A stretch of 64,000 nucleotides of DNA from Neobacillus soli NBRC 102451. GTDB lineage: Bacteria; Bacillota; Bacilli; Bacillales; Cytobacillaceae. The position numbers were made by a program, and so were the translations under genes. Positions 9,897 through 19,141 of this stretch are shown one piece after another (positions within the stretch are counted from its first letter, which is position 1; every line of letters starts with the position of its first letter). Below the pieces are notes generated by a model. The model saw only the letters and a list, made by a program, of their open reading frames with translations, did not search any database and was not told the origin of the DNA. Location: positions 62,001-126,000 of the forward strand of contig NZ_BCVI01000021.1 in NCBI RefSeq assembly GCF_001591665.1. Direction: 5' to 3'.

Positions 9897-12107
9897 ATGA
9901 AGAAAATCGGGAAAGTTGCACTATTATCGACAAGTATATTATTGGCCGGAGGAACCATTCTGCCCACATTGCCTCCTTCTCGTGTGGGGCATGTAGAAGC
10001 AGCTGTCTTGAAACTGGCAAATATCCGTTACCAAACAACAGATCTAGTAAATTTACGAAAAGGTGCAGGGACAGCTTACAAAAGCGTTCTGAAGATTCCA
10101 AAGGCTAAGACCGTCACTGCTTCACAACGAATGGGAAACTGGTATAAGGTTTCCTATCAATATACCCAAAAAGGGAAAAAGCAAACGGTGACGGGCTGGG
10201 TAAGTGCTGCCTATTTGAAAGAATATTATCAAACTAGCAGCAAGCCGGGTGCCTATTATTTTACCAAGAAAACGGTCAGCCTTTATTCGACTGCTGATAA
10301 AAAGAAAAAAGCCGTTTACAGCCTTGCCGGCGGCAATGGGTTGTATTCTGCCAGTCAAGTCGTCAATAGTATTGGGCAAACGTGGTTCAAGGTTTCTTAT
10401 AATGGGAAAACCCTGTTTGTGTTCAGCGGGGATGTCCAGAAGTACTCCTTAAGTTCGTTTTCTGCTGCGGATTATTACTCCAATAGGGATACGTATTTGT
10501 ATGCCTCCTATGGTAAAGCTTATTCAAAACTAGTAAAGATCCCGAATGGAAGCACCATCTCGGTAAATCAAAGAATTGGAGATTGGTATAAAGTAACCGT
10601 TAACGGGAAATCCGGCTATATTTATGGCGGGGATTTTACGAAAAAGAAGGTTGTCGTTCCCCCTTCATCAGGACCAGGAACGCCTCCCGTGTCGGATCCA
10701 GCTCCTCAACCTGGAACGCCTGCGGTACCAGGAGTGGAAAACCCGCCAGCACCTGGGCCAGAAAACCCATCTGTTCCAGGATCAGGAGTGGAAACACCGC
10801 CTTCATCAGGACCTGTTGCTCCGCCAGCACCAGCAGCGGATAAAAAAGAGGTAGCCGTTACGAAAGCGCCATACTTAGTATCGGATCAGTTAAATTTCAG
10901 GCAGGATGCAGATCCAGTTGCGCCCATTTTAGCCGTCATTCCAAAAGGAACATTTGTCTTTCCAACTAGTAAAGTCGCAGATAACAGCTGGTATAAGCTT
11001 AGCTACCAAGGGAAGGACGGCTATGTTTCCGGCAAATTTATTCAACAAGTGGTAACAGGCGATCCAATCGAGAGTCGGGATAGTTATCAATTCATTAATT
11101 TGCAGACACAGTCAGCCGTAACAGCTGATCAAATTAATAAATATCTTGCTAGTTACGTCCAATCCACCGGAAAAATTAGTATTTTAACCGGGAAGGGACA
11201 AGCGTTCATTGATGCCGGTCAAAAATATGGAGTCAATGGCCTGTACTTGGCCGCTCATGCTATTCACGAAAGCGGATTCGGTACATCAGCAATTTCTATT
11301 GCGAAAAACAACCTATTTGGATTTGGTGCCTACGATGCCGCGCCATTTATCTCGGCGTATCGTTTTGGCAGTGTTGAAATATGCATCGATTATATTGCAC
11401 GTGAAATCAAGGCGACCTATTTAAATCCGGCCAACTGGAAATACCGCGGGGCTTACCTGGGCTTTAGTACAAAAACGCTTACTAACACTCGAATTGATGC
11501 AAATAGTGAAGGCATGAATTTTTATTATGCCAGTGATGTGAACTGGGGCAAAGCGATTGCCCAGCATATGGAGAAAATTCTGAAGTACGATAAAGGCTTT
11601 TATGCGAAGGCCAAAGTGGATAGCGTCATCCCGTCAAGACCATCCGTTCCTGCAGGCAGTGACTTGTTTCCTGCCAATATTACGGCCATTGCCAAACAGG
11701 CCATTGTTCTTGATAGCAAAAAAGGCGTACATGATGCAATAAACAAAATCAGTAAAGGGGCATCATTTATTATCCTAGAAAAGACAAACGATTTTTGGCT
11801 GCGTGTCAAAGTGGATCAGAAGGAATACTGGACAAATAATCTTGATTTTAGTAACTATCAAAACTATTTATCTGTTCAAAATTTAGGCAGAGTAACAACA
11901 GGTCAATTAAATGTCCGTTCTGTCCCTTCAACTGTGAACAATTCACCAATCGGCAGCTTATTATTAAACGATTTGGTGCAAATAGTTATCAACAAGGATG
12001 GCTCGCTGGTCATGGATGCCTCAAAATCATGGTATCAAATCCAATTAGCTGATGGAACAAAAGCATGGGTTAGTACGGGTTTTGTCTATACGAAAGACTT
12101 TAAATAG
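9897..12107 (+). CDS. Secreted SH3b-domain N-acetylglucosaminidase (LytD-like autolysin)
   Basis: 736 aa from the ATG at 9897, which has GGGGGA just upstream and starts a clear signal peptide (MKKIGKVALLSTS...). In-frame upstream codons lack a signal sequence. After the signal come several SH3b (SH3_3) repeats with NLRKGAG, WYKVSY and GWV signatures. A Pro-rich linker follows (about residues 260-315), then another SH3b, a GH73-type glucosaminidase domain with HAIHESGFGTS (predicted catalytic Glu E458), and a last SH3b near the C-terminus. It should cleave the GlcNAc-MurNAc bond in peptidoglycan outside the cell. It lies within a teichoic acid block and is followed by a paralogue of the same architecture. 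Confidence 0.88.
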   Translation: MKKIGKVALLSTSILLAGGTILPTLPPSRVGHVEAAVLKLANIRYQTTDLVNLRKGAGTAYKSVLKIPKAKTVTASQRMGNWYKVSYQYTQKGKKQTVTGWVSAAYLKEYYQTSSKPGAYYFTKKTVSLYSTADKKKKAVYSLAGGNGLYSASQVVNSIGQTWFKVSYNGKTLFVFSGDVQKYSLSSFSAADYYSNRDTYLYASYGKAYSKLVKIPNGSTISVNQRIGDWYKVTVNGKSGYIYGGDFTKKKVVVPPSSGPGTPPVSDPAPQPGTPAVPGVENPPAPGPENPSVPGSGVETPPSSGPVAPPAPAADKKEVAVTKAPYLVSDQLNFRQDADPVAPILAVIPKGTFVFPTSKVADNSWYKLSYQGKDGYVSGKFIQQVVTGDPIESRDSYQFINLQTQSAVTADQINKYLASYVQSTGKISILTGKGQAFIDAGQKYGVNGLYLAAHAIHESGFGTSAISIAKNNLFGFGAYDAAPFISAYRFGSVEICIDYIAREIKATYLNPANWKYRGAYLGFSTKTLTNTRIDANSEGMNFYYASDVNWGKAIAQHMEKILKYDKGFYAKAKVDSVIPSRPSVPAGSDLFPANITAIAKQAIVLDSKKGVHDAINKISKGASFIILEKTNDFWLRVKVDQKEYWTNNLDFSNYQNYLSVQNLGRVTTGQLNVRSVPSTVNNSPIGSLLLNDLVQIVINKDGSLVMDASKSWYQIQLADGTKAWVSTGFVYTKDFK

Positions 12108-12291
12108 AAGGATTCCATTGTTTTTCACTATTTTTTTAAAAAAGTAGTTTCATATCATTCATGAAAAATAGAGGTGATGCGATCGCTCCTAATACGAACG
12201 TTCTATTCTGTATAAGAGTCACCCGAATCGTTACGGTGATAGAAAAGTTGTAAGAGGAAAACGGGAAGAGAGAGAAAAGGAAGTGGATTCA

Positions 12292-14571
12292 TTGAAGAAT
12301 ATGGGGAAAGTGATGGTCTTATCGACCGGATTAGTATTTGGGGGATTAAGTACTGGCGGGGCATTACCGTTTGGATTCAATCAATTGTACCAGGTGGAAG
12401 CAGCTAGTTTAGTATCTTTTAGTAAGACTTCCTATGAAACAAAAGATAATTTAAGAATGCGGACGGGTCCTAGTACAAAAGACAAGACGGTCCTCACCAT
12501 CCCAAAGGGAAAAGAGGTAACTTCTACACAGAAAAAAGGAGATTGGTATAAAGTCTCTTATACGTATAAATCAAAGGGAAAAAATGTGACAAAAACAGGT
12601 TGGGTCAGCGGGTCTTACTTAAAGAAAAAGGTTTATATTTCTAAATCATCTGCTCCGAAGACCGTAACCTTTACGAAAACGAATTATTCTATATCGACTA
12701 ATGTCAACATGCGGACCGGCGCAAGTACAAGCAGTAAAATCGTCCTGACTCTTAAAAAAGGGGCAACGGTTACCTCGAAAGAGAAGCTTGGAAAATGGTT
12801 TAAAGTTTCCTATACCTACACTTCAAAAGGAAAGAGTGTAACGAAGTCAGGCTGGGTGCATGGCGACTATGTGAAGGAATATAATCAATATACGAAAACA
12901 TCGGCAGCCTATTATTTTACAAAACGTACAAGTAAGCTTTATTCTAGCCCTGATACAAAGAAGCAGGCTGTCGTAAGTCTCCCAAGTCAAAATGGGTTGT
13001 ACTCTAACCAAAAGGCCGTAAACAGCATTGGGCAAACATGGTACCGGGTTTCTTTTAACGGAAAGTCGCTTTATGTAAATAGCAGCGATGTGAGTAAAGG
13101 GTCGGTCAAAACTTTTTCCAAAAAGGATTATCAGCTTAAACAGGACACCTATGTCTTTTCATCTTATGGAGCGGTATATGCGAAATTAATTAAGATTCCA
13201 AAAGGAACCATCGTTTCCTCGGTAACAAGCATTGGTGATTGGTTTGCGGTTACCTATCAAGGGAAAAAGGGATATGTATCTGCAGCATCTCTTCAATCGC
13301 CGCCGAAGACACCTGTTGTTAGTAAACCCACAGAAAAACCAGCGGAAAAGCCGGCAGAAACACCTAATCTAAACACAAAAGATGGCAGCAGCTATCTTGT
13401 GACAGATGATTTAAATATGCGCCAATCAGGAGCAGGCACTCCGGTTTTAGCGGTTATTCCAAAAGGAACAACAGTTAAATCAGCAGAGAAAACAGCAGAC
13501 GACTGGTACCGGGTAACATACAGCGGCAAAACGGGTTATGTTTCCGGCGATTATTTAAAGGAATATGAAATAACCGATTATCGGTTTATTGATTTACGTA
13601 CCAAGTCCTCCGTAACCGCCAAGCAAATCAATGATTACATCGCAGCAAATGTGAACGGCAGACCAAGTGTGTTACTTAATACAGGACAGGCCTTTATTGA
13701 TGCAGGGAATAAGTTTGGCGTCAATGCCTTATATTTGGCAGCGCATGCGATTCATGAAAGCGGCTATGGGACTTCTAATATCTCATTAGGAAAAAAGAAT
13801 TTATTCGGTTATGGTGCTTATGATGCTGCTCCATTTATTGGTGCATACCGTTTTTCAAGCGTAGCGGCATGTATTAATTATGTTGCCCAAAAAATGAAAT
13901 CGGATTACCTGAATCCGAATGGCACCCATTTTGAAGGACCATTCCTTGGCTATCTGACAAAGGATTCCAAAGGAACGAGAATCCCAAGTAAAAGTATCGG
14001 CATGAACTTTTGGTATGCAAGCGATTCTAATTGGGGTAACAAAATTGCCCAGCATATGCAGAAAATCTTAGCGTACGATAAAAACTACTATGGAAAAGCG
14101 GCGATTAATACAAATGTTCCTGCTTCACCGGGAATACCGGCAGGCAGTGACAAATTTCCAGCGGGTATTCAAGTAAAAGCAAACAAAGATTTATCAAGTG
14201 AAGTTAAAAAAGGCACCATTTTTACCATGCTTGAGAAATCAAATGATTTTAAAGTATTGGTGAATGTAAATAAAAAGGACTATTGGCTAAGTTCAATCCG
14301 TTTTGATAAATATAAAGAGTATATTTCAGTCCTTAACTTAGGCAGAGTGTCCGGAGTTGGAACTGATCTGTTAAATGTTCGTTCAACAACCGATACCTCT
14401 AAAAAAGATAATATTATCGGCACACTGCCATTAAACAGCTATGTGCAATTAGTATTAGATAGCAAACAAAAATTAATAATGGATAAAGATCAGAAGTGGT
14501 ATCAAGTGAAATTATCCAACGGCAAACTTGGCTGGGCAAGCAAAGTCTACATCACAAAAGAACTTCCATAA
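12292..14571 (+). CDS. Secreted SH3b-domain N-acetylglucosaminidase, tandem paralogue
   Basis: 759 aa from a TTG at 12292. This start gives MKNMGKVMVLSTG, which lines up residue for residue with the paralogue's signal peptide, and it has AAGGAAG at proper distance. A GTG nine bases earlier is too close to that site. Layout: signal peptide, N-terminal SH3b repeats (NLRMRTGPS, NMRTGAST), a short Lys/Pro/Glu linker instead of the long Pro-rich one, an SH3b, a glucosaminidase domain with HAIHESGYGTS (E489 predicted catalytic), and a C-terminal SH3b. Exported murein hydrolase. The pair probably arose by tandem duplication and then diverged mostly in the linker and number of N-terminal SH3b repeats. 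Confidence 0.87.
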   Translation: MKNMGKVMVLSTGLVFGGLSTGGALPFGFNQLYQVEAASLVSFSKTSYETKDNLRMRTGPSTKDKTVLTIPKGKEVTSTQKKGDWYKVSYTYKSKGKNVTKTGWVSGSYLKKKVYISKSSAPKTVTFTKTNYSISTNVNMRTGASTSSKIVLTLKKGATVTSKEKLGKWFKVSYTYTSKGKSVTKSGWVHGDYVKEYNQYTKTSAAYYFTKRTSKLYSSPDTKKQAVVSLPSQNGLYSNQKAVNSIGQTWYRVSFNGKSLYVNSSDVSKGSVKTFSKKDYQLKQDTYVFSSYGAVYAKLIKIPKGTIVSSVTSIGDWFAVTYQGKKGYVSAASLQSPPKTPVVSKPTEKPAEKPAETPNLNTKDGSSYLVTDDLNMRQSGAGTPVLAVIPKGTTVKSAEKTADDWYRVTYSGKTGYVSGDYLKEYEITDYRFIDLRTKSSVTAKQINDYIAANVNGRPSVLLNTGQAFIDAGNKFGVNALYLAAHAIHESGYGTSNISLGKKNLFGYGAYDAAPFIGAYRFSSVAACINYVAQKMKSDYLNPNGTHFEGPFLGYLTKDSKGTRIPSKSIGMNFWYASDSNWGNKIAQHMQKILAYDKNYYGKAAINTNVPASPGIPAGSDKFPAGIQVKANKDLSSEVKKGTIFTMLEKSNDFKVLVNVNKKDYWLSSIRFDKYKEYISVLNLGRVSGVGTDLLNVRSTTDTSKKDNIIGTLPLNSYVQLVLDSKQKLIMDKDQKWYQVKLSNGKLGWASKVYITKELP

Positions 14572-14576
14572 ACATC

Positions 14577-14608
14577 AAGCTGGCTTGAATATTCAAGTCA
14601 GCTTTTAT
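14577..14608 (+). terminator. Intrinsic terminator
   Basis: Stem of 13 bp with one mismatch (14577-14589 with 14592-14604) followed by a T-rich tail. Confidence 0.75.
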
Positions 14609-14676
14609 AAAATTGTAGTGCTGCCAATAATCGTTCCACGATTTTGGGGTTTTAATGGAAACAGAATGGAATTGGA

Positions 14677-14705
14677 TTGAAATTTAAGTTTGATAGTCTT
14701 ATAAT
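14677..14705 (+). promoter_or_regulatory. Sigma-A promoter for tagD-tagB
   Basis: TTGAAA (14677-14682), a 17-bp spacer and TATAAT (14700-14705) form a near-consensus promoter. Predicted start about 14712, 85 nt before tagD. Confidence 0.75.
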
Positions 14706-14796
14706 GATTTGGTAATGCATAAACGCAGAAATCGACATTTTGATGAATAAAACATAAAACGTTATCCTAATACTAATAGCAGGAGGAATTGCTCTA

Positions 14797-15198
14797 ATGA
14801 AAAAGGTTTTAACATATGGAACATTCGATTTGTTACACTTTGGACATATTAATTTACTCAGCCGTGCAAAAGATTTAGGCGATTATTTGATTGTCGGTCT
14901 TTCCACAGATGAATTTAATAAAGGGAAAAATAAAGAAGCGTACCACAGCTTTGAAAACAGAAAAATAATTTTGGAATCGATCCGCTTCGTGGATGAAGTC
15001 ATTCCGGAAAATACATGGGACCAAAAGATTAAAGATGTTATCAAACATGACATTGATGTGTTTGTTATGGGCGACGATTGGAAAGGTAAATTCGACTTTC
15101 TTAAGGAATATTGCGAAGTAGTTTACCTGCCAAGAACAATTGGCATCTCTACTTCAAAAATCAAAACCGATTTAAACGATGTTGTCACAAATGGTTAG
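14797..15198 (+). CDS. tagD: Glycerol-3-phosphate cytidylyltransferase
   Basis: 133 aa, standard length for TagD. It makes CDP-glycerol from CTP and glycerol-3-phosphate, the building block of glycerol-phosphate teichoic acid. Nucleotidyltransferase motifs are intact: GTFDLLHFGHINLL (HxGH, about residues 8-21), ENRK near 50, MGDDWKGK near 92 and the C-terminal RTIGISTSKIK. AGGAGG precedes the ATG. It has its own promoter and overlaps the next gene by 20 nt, so the two are translationally linked. Soluble and cytoplasmic. Confidence 0.95.
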   Translation: MKKVLTYGTFDLLHFGHINLLSRAKDLGDYLIVGLSTDEFNKGKNKEAYHSFENRKIILESIRFVDEVIPENTWDQKIKDVIKHDIDVFVMGDDWKGKFDFLKEYCEVVYLPRTIGISTSKIKTDLNDVVTNG

Positions 15199-16396
15199 GG
15201 AACTAGCCATTTCTTTGTATTTGGTTGTTTTTAACTGCGTCTTTTCCATTTTCAAGCTGTTGCCGCTTAAAAACAAAACCACCTTTGTTATTAGCTTTGG
15301 TGATAACAGCCAGTACATCTTTGCGGAAATGCGCAGGCAAAACATTCAAACCGAAGTGGTATTCCTTTGCAATCAACAGGCACTAGCCAAATTTAAGGAT
15401 TATGATGACGTGACCATCCTTCCATTCGAAAAGAGTCATTTTCTTGATTGGTTCAGGTCGATTTACCATTTGGCAACATCCCGTCATCTATTTATTGATA
15501 ACTATTTCGGTTTTCTGGCCGCAGTGAACTTTAAAAAAGACGTCCGATGCATTCAGTTATGGCATGCATCGGGCGCTATGAAGAAATTTGGTTTGGAAGA
15601 TGAATCGGTTAAAGACCGAAGTGCAAAGGCCAAACAGCGCTTTTTGAAGGTATACAGTAAATTTGATCAAGTGGTTGTCGGCTCAGATGTGATGGCAGAC
15701 ATTTTTATGAAGTCCTTCCAGCTCAAAAAAGAGACCATCTTAACGACGGGTGTACCAAGAACAGATTTCTTTTTCAATGAAAAAGAAAAACAAAAGTCGA
15801 GGGCATCATTAGCTCTGAAACATCCGGCAATACTAGCTAAAAAGGTCATCCTTTATGCACCCACCTATCGGGATCATGAATTAGACTATTTTACCCTAAA
15901 GCTGGATGTCGAAAAAATGGTTCGAGAACTTGGCGATGATTATCTGTTGATTTTACGTTTACATCCAGCGATTAAGAATTCCGTGCAGTTTTCTAACCGA
16001 CACCCAAATTTTGTTGTCGATTTATCCTCAAGTCAGTATGAAATCAATGATTTGCTTGCAACGGCCGATTATTTGATTACCGACTATTCTTCGATTCCAT
16101 ACGAGTTTTCTCTCTTACGTAAACCCATCATCTTTTTCACTTATGATTTAGAAGCATATAAAAAGGCGCGTGGGATTTCTGAGGGATTTGAAGAAAACCT
16201 GCCGGGCCCACTGGTTAGAGAGACCGCTGCGATTATTGACCTCATTAAAAATGACCGCTTTGACCTTCAAGTTGTTGATTATTACGCTGAAAAGTGGAAT
16301 AAATACTCTAAAGGCCATTCAAGCCAAAATTTGGTATGCAAAATATTTGCTGAGGAACAGTTCTTAAAGGCCACAGCAAGGGGCAGACTTAGATGA
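15179..16396 (+). CDS. tagB: Teichoic acid primase (CDP-glycerol:N-acetylmannosaminyl-lipid glycerophosphotransferase)
   Basis: 405 aa. It belongs to the CDP-glycerol glycerophosphotransferase family and has the primase-type motif LWHASGAMKKFGL (W128, H129) where polymerases have WHGTP, plus GVPRTDFF and LITDYSSIPYEFSLL. TagB adds the first glycerol-phosphate to the ManNAc-GlcNAc-PP-undecaprenol made by TagO and TagA. The N-terminus has a hydrophobic segment (about 5-25) for membrane contact. The start overlaps tagD; another Met lies four codons later, and neither has a strong ribosome site, so coupled translation from tagD is likely. Confidence 0.88.
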   Translation: MLSQMVRELAISLYLVVFNCVFSIFKLLPLKNKTTFVISFGDNSQYIFAEMRRQNIQTEVVFLCNQQALAKFKDYDDVTILPFEKSHFLDWFRSIYHLATSRHLFIDNYFGFLAAVNFKKDVRCIQLWHASGAMKKFGLEDESVKDRSAKAKQRFLKVYSKFDQVVVGSDVMADIFMKSFQLKKETILTTGVPRTDFFFNEKEKQKSRASLALKHPAILAKKVILYAPTYRDHELDYFTLKLDVEKMVRELGDDYLLILRLHPAIKNSVQFSNRHPNFVVDLSSSQYEINDLLATADYLITDYSSIPYEFSLLRKPIIFFTYDLEAYKKARGISEGFEENLPGPLVRETAAIIDLIKNDRFDLQVVDYYAEKWNKYSKGHSSQNLVCKIFAEEQFLKATARGRLR

Positions 16397-16403
16397 ACAC
16401 CGG

Positions 16404-16438
16404 CTCCCGAGATAATTATTACTCGGGGCTTTGTTTTT
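16404..16438 (+). terminator. Intrinsic terminator after tagB
   Basis: Short G+C-rich stem (CCCGAG with CTCGGG, flanked by further pairing) followed by a run of T with one G. Confidence 0.65.
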
Positions 16439-16510
16439 ATAATGCCCATTTGGGAAAATTAATGTATAATGAACAAGGTTATTACTTGTTTAAAGGAAGG
16501 ACAATTTTTA

Positions 16511-17341
16511 ATGAAGTCAATGATTACCATTGTGAAGGAGCAGATTAGTTCCTTTTACCTCATCCTGAGATTATCCGCTTTTGAAATGAAAAGTGCAAAT
16601 ATGAATAATTACCTCGGCAGGTTTTGGGAAGTTTTGAACCCAATGATTCAGCTTGCGATTTATTGGCTAGTCTTTGGGATTGGCGTGCGTCATGGTCAAC
16701 AAGTTGAAATGGATAATGGACTGAAAGTTCCCTTTTTTATTTGGCTTGTTACAGGGATGATCGTCTGGTTTTTCATCAATCCAGCGATTTCCGCTACGTC
16801 TAGATCAATCTATTCCAGAATTCAATTAATTTCAAAAATGAGTTTTCCGATGAGCGCCATTCCTTCATTCGTGATTATGGCGAATTTTTATACACATTTA
16901 ATGTTAGTGGCAGTCGTCACAATCTTTTTGCAATTTACCAAATACAAACTAACTATTTATTTTATTCAGCTGCCTTACTTTATGCTGGCCACCTTGCTAT
17001 TTCTGCTGGCCCTTGCTCTCGTTACCTCTACCCTTACGACAATTGTCAGGGATATTCAGCAAGTGGTTCAGTCGATATTAAAAATGCTCCTGTATTTAAC
17101 ACCGCTCTTATGGCATACGGACCATTTAATGATAAAAGGAGTAGACTTTGCCTTTTTGTTGAAATTAAATCCCTTATTCTATATTGTTGAAGGTTACAGG
17201 GCGGCATTACTGGGTACTACATGGTATCCGCTAGAATATCCGCAATATACGTTATATTTTTGGATCACCGTTTTAGTATTGTTCAGTATCGGCTCCGTGC
17301 TCCATTTGAAATTTAGAAACCGTTTTGTTGATTATTTGTAA
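16511..17341 (+). CDS. tagG: Teichoic acid ABC exporter, permease subunit
   Basis: 276 aa from the ATG at 16511, preceded by AAAGGAAGG at ideal spacing. An ATG 14 codons upstream lacks a ribosome site, and B. subtilis TagG has nearly the same length as the shorter form. It is an ABC-2 type permease: an amphipathic N-terminus (QISSFYLILRLSAFEMKSAN, with NNYLGRFWEVLNP after it) and about six membrane helices between residues 40 and 270. With TagH it flips undecaprenyl-linked teichoic acid across the membrane. tagH follows after 17 nt. Confidence 0.93.
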   Translation: MKSMITIVKEQISSFYLILRLSAFEMKSANMNNYLGRFWEVLNPMIQLAIYWLVFGIGVRHGQQVEMDNGLKVPFFIWLVTGMIVWFFINPAISATSRSIYSRIQLISKMSFPMSAIPSFVIMANFYTHLMLVAVVTIFLQFTKYKLTIYFIQLPYFMLATLLFLLALALVTSTLTTIVRDIQQVVQSILKMLLYLTPLLWHTDHLMIKGVDFAFLLKLNPLFYIVEGYRAALLGTTWYPLEYPQYTLYFWITVLVLFSIGSVLHLKFRNRFVDYL

Positions 17342-17358
17342 ACGGGAGTTGACTTTAT

Positions 17359-18159
17359 ATGAGTGAAACAGTCATTGTTAAAAATGTTTATAAAAGATAT
17401 AAGATGCATAAATCTCCGAAAGAGAAGCTGCTTGATGTTATTTTACCAGGGGGCTATGGGGAAGACTTTTTTGCCCTTCAAGATATCTCTTTTACAGCTA
17501 AAAAGGGAGATGTCATTGGCCTTGTCGGGGTAAACGGTTCAGGGAAGTCTACCTTGTCCAATATCATTGCAGGGGTGGTCCCGCCCACTTCCGGCACGGT
17601 AGAATCACAGGGGACAACCTCGATTATTGCTATCTCGTCTGGTCTTGATAATCAATTAACAGGCAGGGAAAATATTGAATTAAAATGTCTAATGCTTGGC
17701 TTTAAAAAGAAGGAAATTATCGAAATGGAACCGAAAATCATTGATTTTGCTGATATCGGGAAATTTATTGACCAACCTGTAAAAAAATACTCAAGCGGAA
17801 TGAAATCCCGGCTTGGATTTTCCATCTCTGTCACCGTAAACCCGGATATTCTGATTGTTGATGAAGCATTATCCGTAGGTGATCAAGTTTTCGCGCAAAA
17901 GTCGAAAGAAAAAATGTTTGAGTTTAAAGAGATGGGCAAAACGATTTTCTTCGTCAGCCATTCGATGGGACAAATTAAAGAATTTTGTGAAAAGGCCGTT
18001 TGGCTTGAATATGGCGAAATTAAACAATTTGGTCCGGTTTCTGAAGTGATTCCTGAATACGAAAAGTTCTTAAAGGCATATAAATCGATGTCCAACGAGG
18101 AACAGAAAAAGTTCCGTGAGAAAGTGATGGAAAAACAAAGAGGTTTAGCCACCATTTAA
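17359..18159 (+). CDS. tagH: Teichoic acid ABC exporter, ATPase subunit
   Basis: 266 aa. Walker A is GVNGSGKST (residues 57-65), the signature YSSGM (144-148), Walker B ILIVDE (D168, E169) and the switch His H201. It powers export of lipid-linked teichoic acid with TagG. The protein ends soon after the ATPase domain; the long C-terminal extension of B. subtilis TagH is missing, as in the short staphylococcal TarH. tagG lies just upstream, and tagA starts 14 nt downstream in the same operon. Confidence 0.93.
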   Translation: MSETVIVKNVYKRYKMHKSPKEKLLDVILPGGYGEDFFALQDISFTAKKGDVIGLVGVNGSGKSTLSNIIAGVVPPTSGTVESQGTTSIIAISSGLDNQLTGRENIELKCLMLGFKKKEIIEMEPKIIDFADIGKFIDQPVKKYSSGMKSRLGFSISVTVNPDILIVDEALSVGDQVFAQKSKEKMFEFKEMGKTIFFVSHSMGQIKEFCEKAVWLEYGEIKQFGPVSEVIPEYEKFLKAYKSMSNEEQKKFREKVMEKQRGLATI

Positions 18160-18173
18160 AAAGGATTGTCATA

Positions 18174-18917
18174 ATGAAAACTAACGCTAACTTGGTTACT
18201 ATATTAGGTATTGATTTTGTAAATAAAAGCTTTCATGAAGTGGTGGAGAAGCTTTTCACAGGAATAAAAAGCAATTGCAAGGCCTTTATCGTCACGGCCA
18301 ACCCGGAAATTGTTATGTATGCGGCAGCACATCCAGAGTATAGAGACATCGTTCAGGCTGCGGATATGGTTGTTCCCGATGGTTCGGGGATTATTCTTGC
18401 TTCAAAAATATTGAATGAACCAATCCAAGAACGGGTAACAGGATATGATTTAACGATTCGTCTCCTTGAACTGGGGGATGAAAATAAGTGGCGGATCTAC
18501 CTTTTAGGCGGACGGGAAGAGATAAATAAAAAGGCTGCTGACAATATCTGCAATCAATTTCCTAATGTTGAACTCGTCGGTCGCCATCATGGATTTTTTG
18601 ACTCAGAGAAAAATAATTCCATCATCAAAGAGATCAAGGCCTCAAGACCGGACATTGTTTTTGTTGCTCTTGGTTTTCCAAGACAGGAGAAATGGATCTC
18701 AAAAAACCTTCATCATTTTTCAAAGGGTTTATTTATGGGTGTTGGAGGCAGTATTGATGTATTGGCTGGCGAAGCTAAGCGGGCACCACTGTTTTGGCGA
18801 AAAATGAACCTAGAGTGGTTTTACCGTTTATTGATGCAGCCGTCAAGATGGAAGAGGATGTTAGCTTTACCAAGATTCTTGGTTCAAATCATCAAAGTAA
18901 AAATAAATCCAAAGTAA
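18174..18917 (+). CDS. tagA: N-acetylglucosaminyldiphosphoundecaprenol N-acetyl-beta-D-mannosaminyltransferase
   Basis: 247 aa, full length for the WecG/TagA/CpsF family (GT26). It adds ManNAc to GlcNAc-PP-undecaprenol, the second step of the linkage unit. Family motifs are visible: FIVTANPEIVMYA, VPDGSGIILASK (with the catalytic Asp), VTGYDLTIRLLE, LLGGREE, and FVALGFPRQEKWI. The C-terminal RRL-type basic tail probably attaches it to the membrane. Last gene of the tagG-tagH-tagA run; no strong terminator was found before tagO, which has its own promoter. Confidence 0.93.
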   Translation: MKTNANLVTILGIDFVNKSFHEVVEKLFTGIKSNCKAFIVTANPEIVMYAAAHPEYRDIVQAADMVVPDGSGIILASKILNEPIQERVTGYDLTIRLLELGDENKWRIYLLGGREEINKKAADNICNQFPNVELVGRHHGFFDSEKNNSIIKEIKASRPDIVFVALGFPRQEKWISKNLHHFSKGLFMGVGGSIDVLAGEAKRAPLFWRKMNLEWFYRLLMQPSRWKRMLALPRFLVQIIKVKINPK

Positions 18918-19055
18918 GTTATTCAATTGATGTAACTTTTTGCCGTCATAAAACGTCGAATAGAGTGATGAAAAAATGGGGAGATACTATTTTTCCTCTC
19001 CGTAGAATGACAATGTTGCGACAATTCATTTTTTTATACCAAATCAATTATAATA

Positions 19056-19064
19056 TGCTATACT
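19056..19064 (+). promoter_or_regulatory. Extended -10 promoter for tagO
   Basis: TGCTATACT is a good extended -10; no convincing -35 is present 17 bp upstream. Predicted start about 19071. Confidence 0.45.
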
Positions 19065-19141
19065 ATATTCGTTGTACTTAGAAATATGTACCTGTTTCTG
19101 AAGTTTATTAATGGGGCATTATATTCATAGGGAGGGTCTTT

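Noticed and set aside
18794..19081. 95-aa frame overlapping tagA and its downstream region
   Set aside because: It starts inside tagA in another frame without a ribosome site and resembles no protein family.
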